Source: DATDVH01 sp035290045
GTDB taxonomy: Bacteria > Patescibacteriota > Microgenomatia > UBA1406 > HO2-37-13b
Length of the DNA stretch: 41,439 nucleotides
Direction of reading: 5' to 3'
Assembly: GCA_035290045.1 (NCBI GenBank)
Contig: DATDVH010000037.1
Coordinates: 1-41,439, forward strand
The stretch's first letter is position 1; the number at the start of each line of letters is the position of its first letter. Both the position numbers and the translations under genes were made by a program. Positions 41,307 through 41,439 of this stretch are shown here, piece by piece. The notes beneath the pieces were generated by a model. The model saw only the letters and a program-made list of their open reading frames with translations. It searched no databases and was not told the DNA's origin.

Positions 41307-41438
41307 TCAGGACCTATACATACGATACAGTTGATGAGTTTGTTTTTCAACTTGTAATATAACATATTCAGCAGGTGTTTTATACCCTAACGCCTGATGA
41401 AATCTGCGTTGATTGTATTTGGTGTTAAACGCCATACA
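41307..41438 (-). mobile_element. Transposase C-terminus (integrase-core type), partial at window edge
   Basis: The minus-strand frame open from the window edge contains YNQRRFHQALGYKTPAEYV and ends with TGA at 41309-41307. The RxHxALGYxTPAE pattern is the C-terminal tail of DDE integrase-core transposases (IS3/IS481-type). Only 43 codons are in the window, so the family, its inverted repeats and whether it is intact cannot be judged. The insertion end should lie in the few bases before the promoter at 41298. Confidence 0.85.
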
Positions 41439-41439
41439 T

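Noticed and set aside
1..41439. CRISPR array, phage genes or a known defence island
   Set aside because: No regularly spaced direct repeats, Cas, integrase-with-attachment-site or phage structural genes were seen. The A-rich repeats are not regularly spaced.
1..41439. Recoded UGA (Gracilibacteria or Absconditabacteria code)
   Set aside because: TGA ends several genes exactly where the next gene begins (for example the ATGA overlaps at 1841, 15930 and 40837), so it is a stop here.

Overview
The window is 41.4 kb of AT-rich, gene-dense bacterial chromosome. It uses ordinary TAA, TAG and TGA stops, so it is not a UGA-recoded lineage. The gene content suggests a Candidate Phyla Radiation (Patescibacteria) genome, perhaps Microgenomates-like: a DUF4012 membrane protein, VanW, a GT2-GtrA fusion, a short RecO, a stripped-down SufD, orphan surface proteins, a sortase and many glycosyltransferases. 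That placement is inference from content; no 16S or ribosomal protein gene is present.

Layout. 1-2.8 kb: end of a nucleotide-sugar gene (UDP-glucuronate decarboxylase-like), a GT2-GtrA glycosyltransferase and a FemAB-like transferase. 2.9-5.8 kb (minus): UvrD-type helicase fused to a RecB/AddB-like Fe-S nuclease. 5.8-10.5 kb (minus): operon sufC-sufB-sufD-sufS plus a CPBP membrane protease. 10.6-13.3 kb (minus): trpS, an aspartoacylase-like deacylase and a GNAT acetyltransferase, preceded by a leader-peptide attenuator and tRNA-Pro(UGG). 13.35-16.5 kb (plus): polyprenyl-phosphate sugar transferase, DUF4012 protein, recO. 16.5-22 kb: mannose-1-phosphate guanylyltransferase, two GT4, one GT2 and a PMT-like membrane glycosyltransferase. 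22-24.3 kb: DsbA-like thiol oxidoreductase divergent from a protein with four apparent winged-helix segments. 24.3-26.8 kb: Lon behind a promoter with a CIRCE-like palindrome. 26.8-29.4 kb: 2-oxoacid:ferredoxin oxidoreductase. About 29.5 kb: a candidate 52-nt small RNA. 29.5-31.2 kb: NYN-domain protein and an unknown protein. 31.3-32.1 kb: SufU scaffold, monocluster ferredoxin, zinc ribbon. 32.2-40.1 kb: envelope genes (VanW, membrane-anchored solute-binding protein, actin-like/TM protein, sortase, class A PBP). 40.1-41.3 kb: two small exported proteins, then the end of a transposase at the window edge.

How the parts fit. SufBCD/SufS (8-10 kb) and SufU (32 kb) form one Fe-S assembly system split over two loci; likely clients here are the ferredoxin, the oxidoreductase and the helicase-nuclease. 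The sugar genes and DUF4012 protein probably build and attach a surface glycan. PBP, sortase and VanW act on the wall.

Main regulatory observations. (1) A complete trp-type ribosome-mediated attenuator at 12984-13119, with a 28-codon leader peptide containing Lys-Trp-His-His, three mutually exclusive hairpins, and a terminator arm that doubles as the Shine-Dalgarno of the GNAT gene; trpS lies in the same array. (2) A promoter-plus-terminator unit at 29448-29535 encoding a tiny two-hairpin RNA. (3) A 27-bp CIRCE-geometry palindrome between -35 and -10 of lon. (4) Many promoters sit so close to the ATG that transcripts would be leaderless or nearly so. (5) A-rich short repeats occur both between genes and, in frame, inside sufS and two glycosyltransferase genes.
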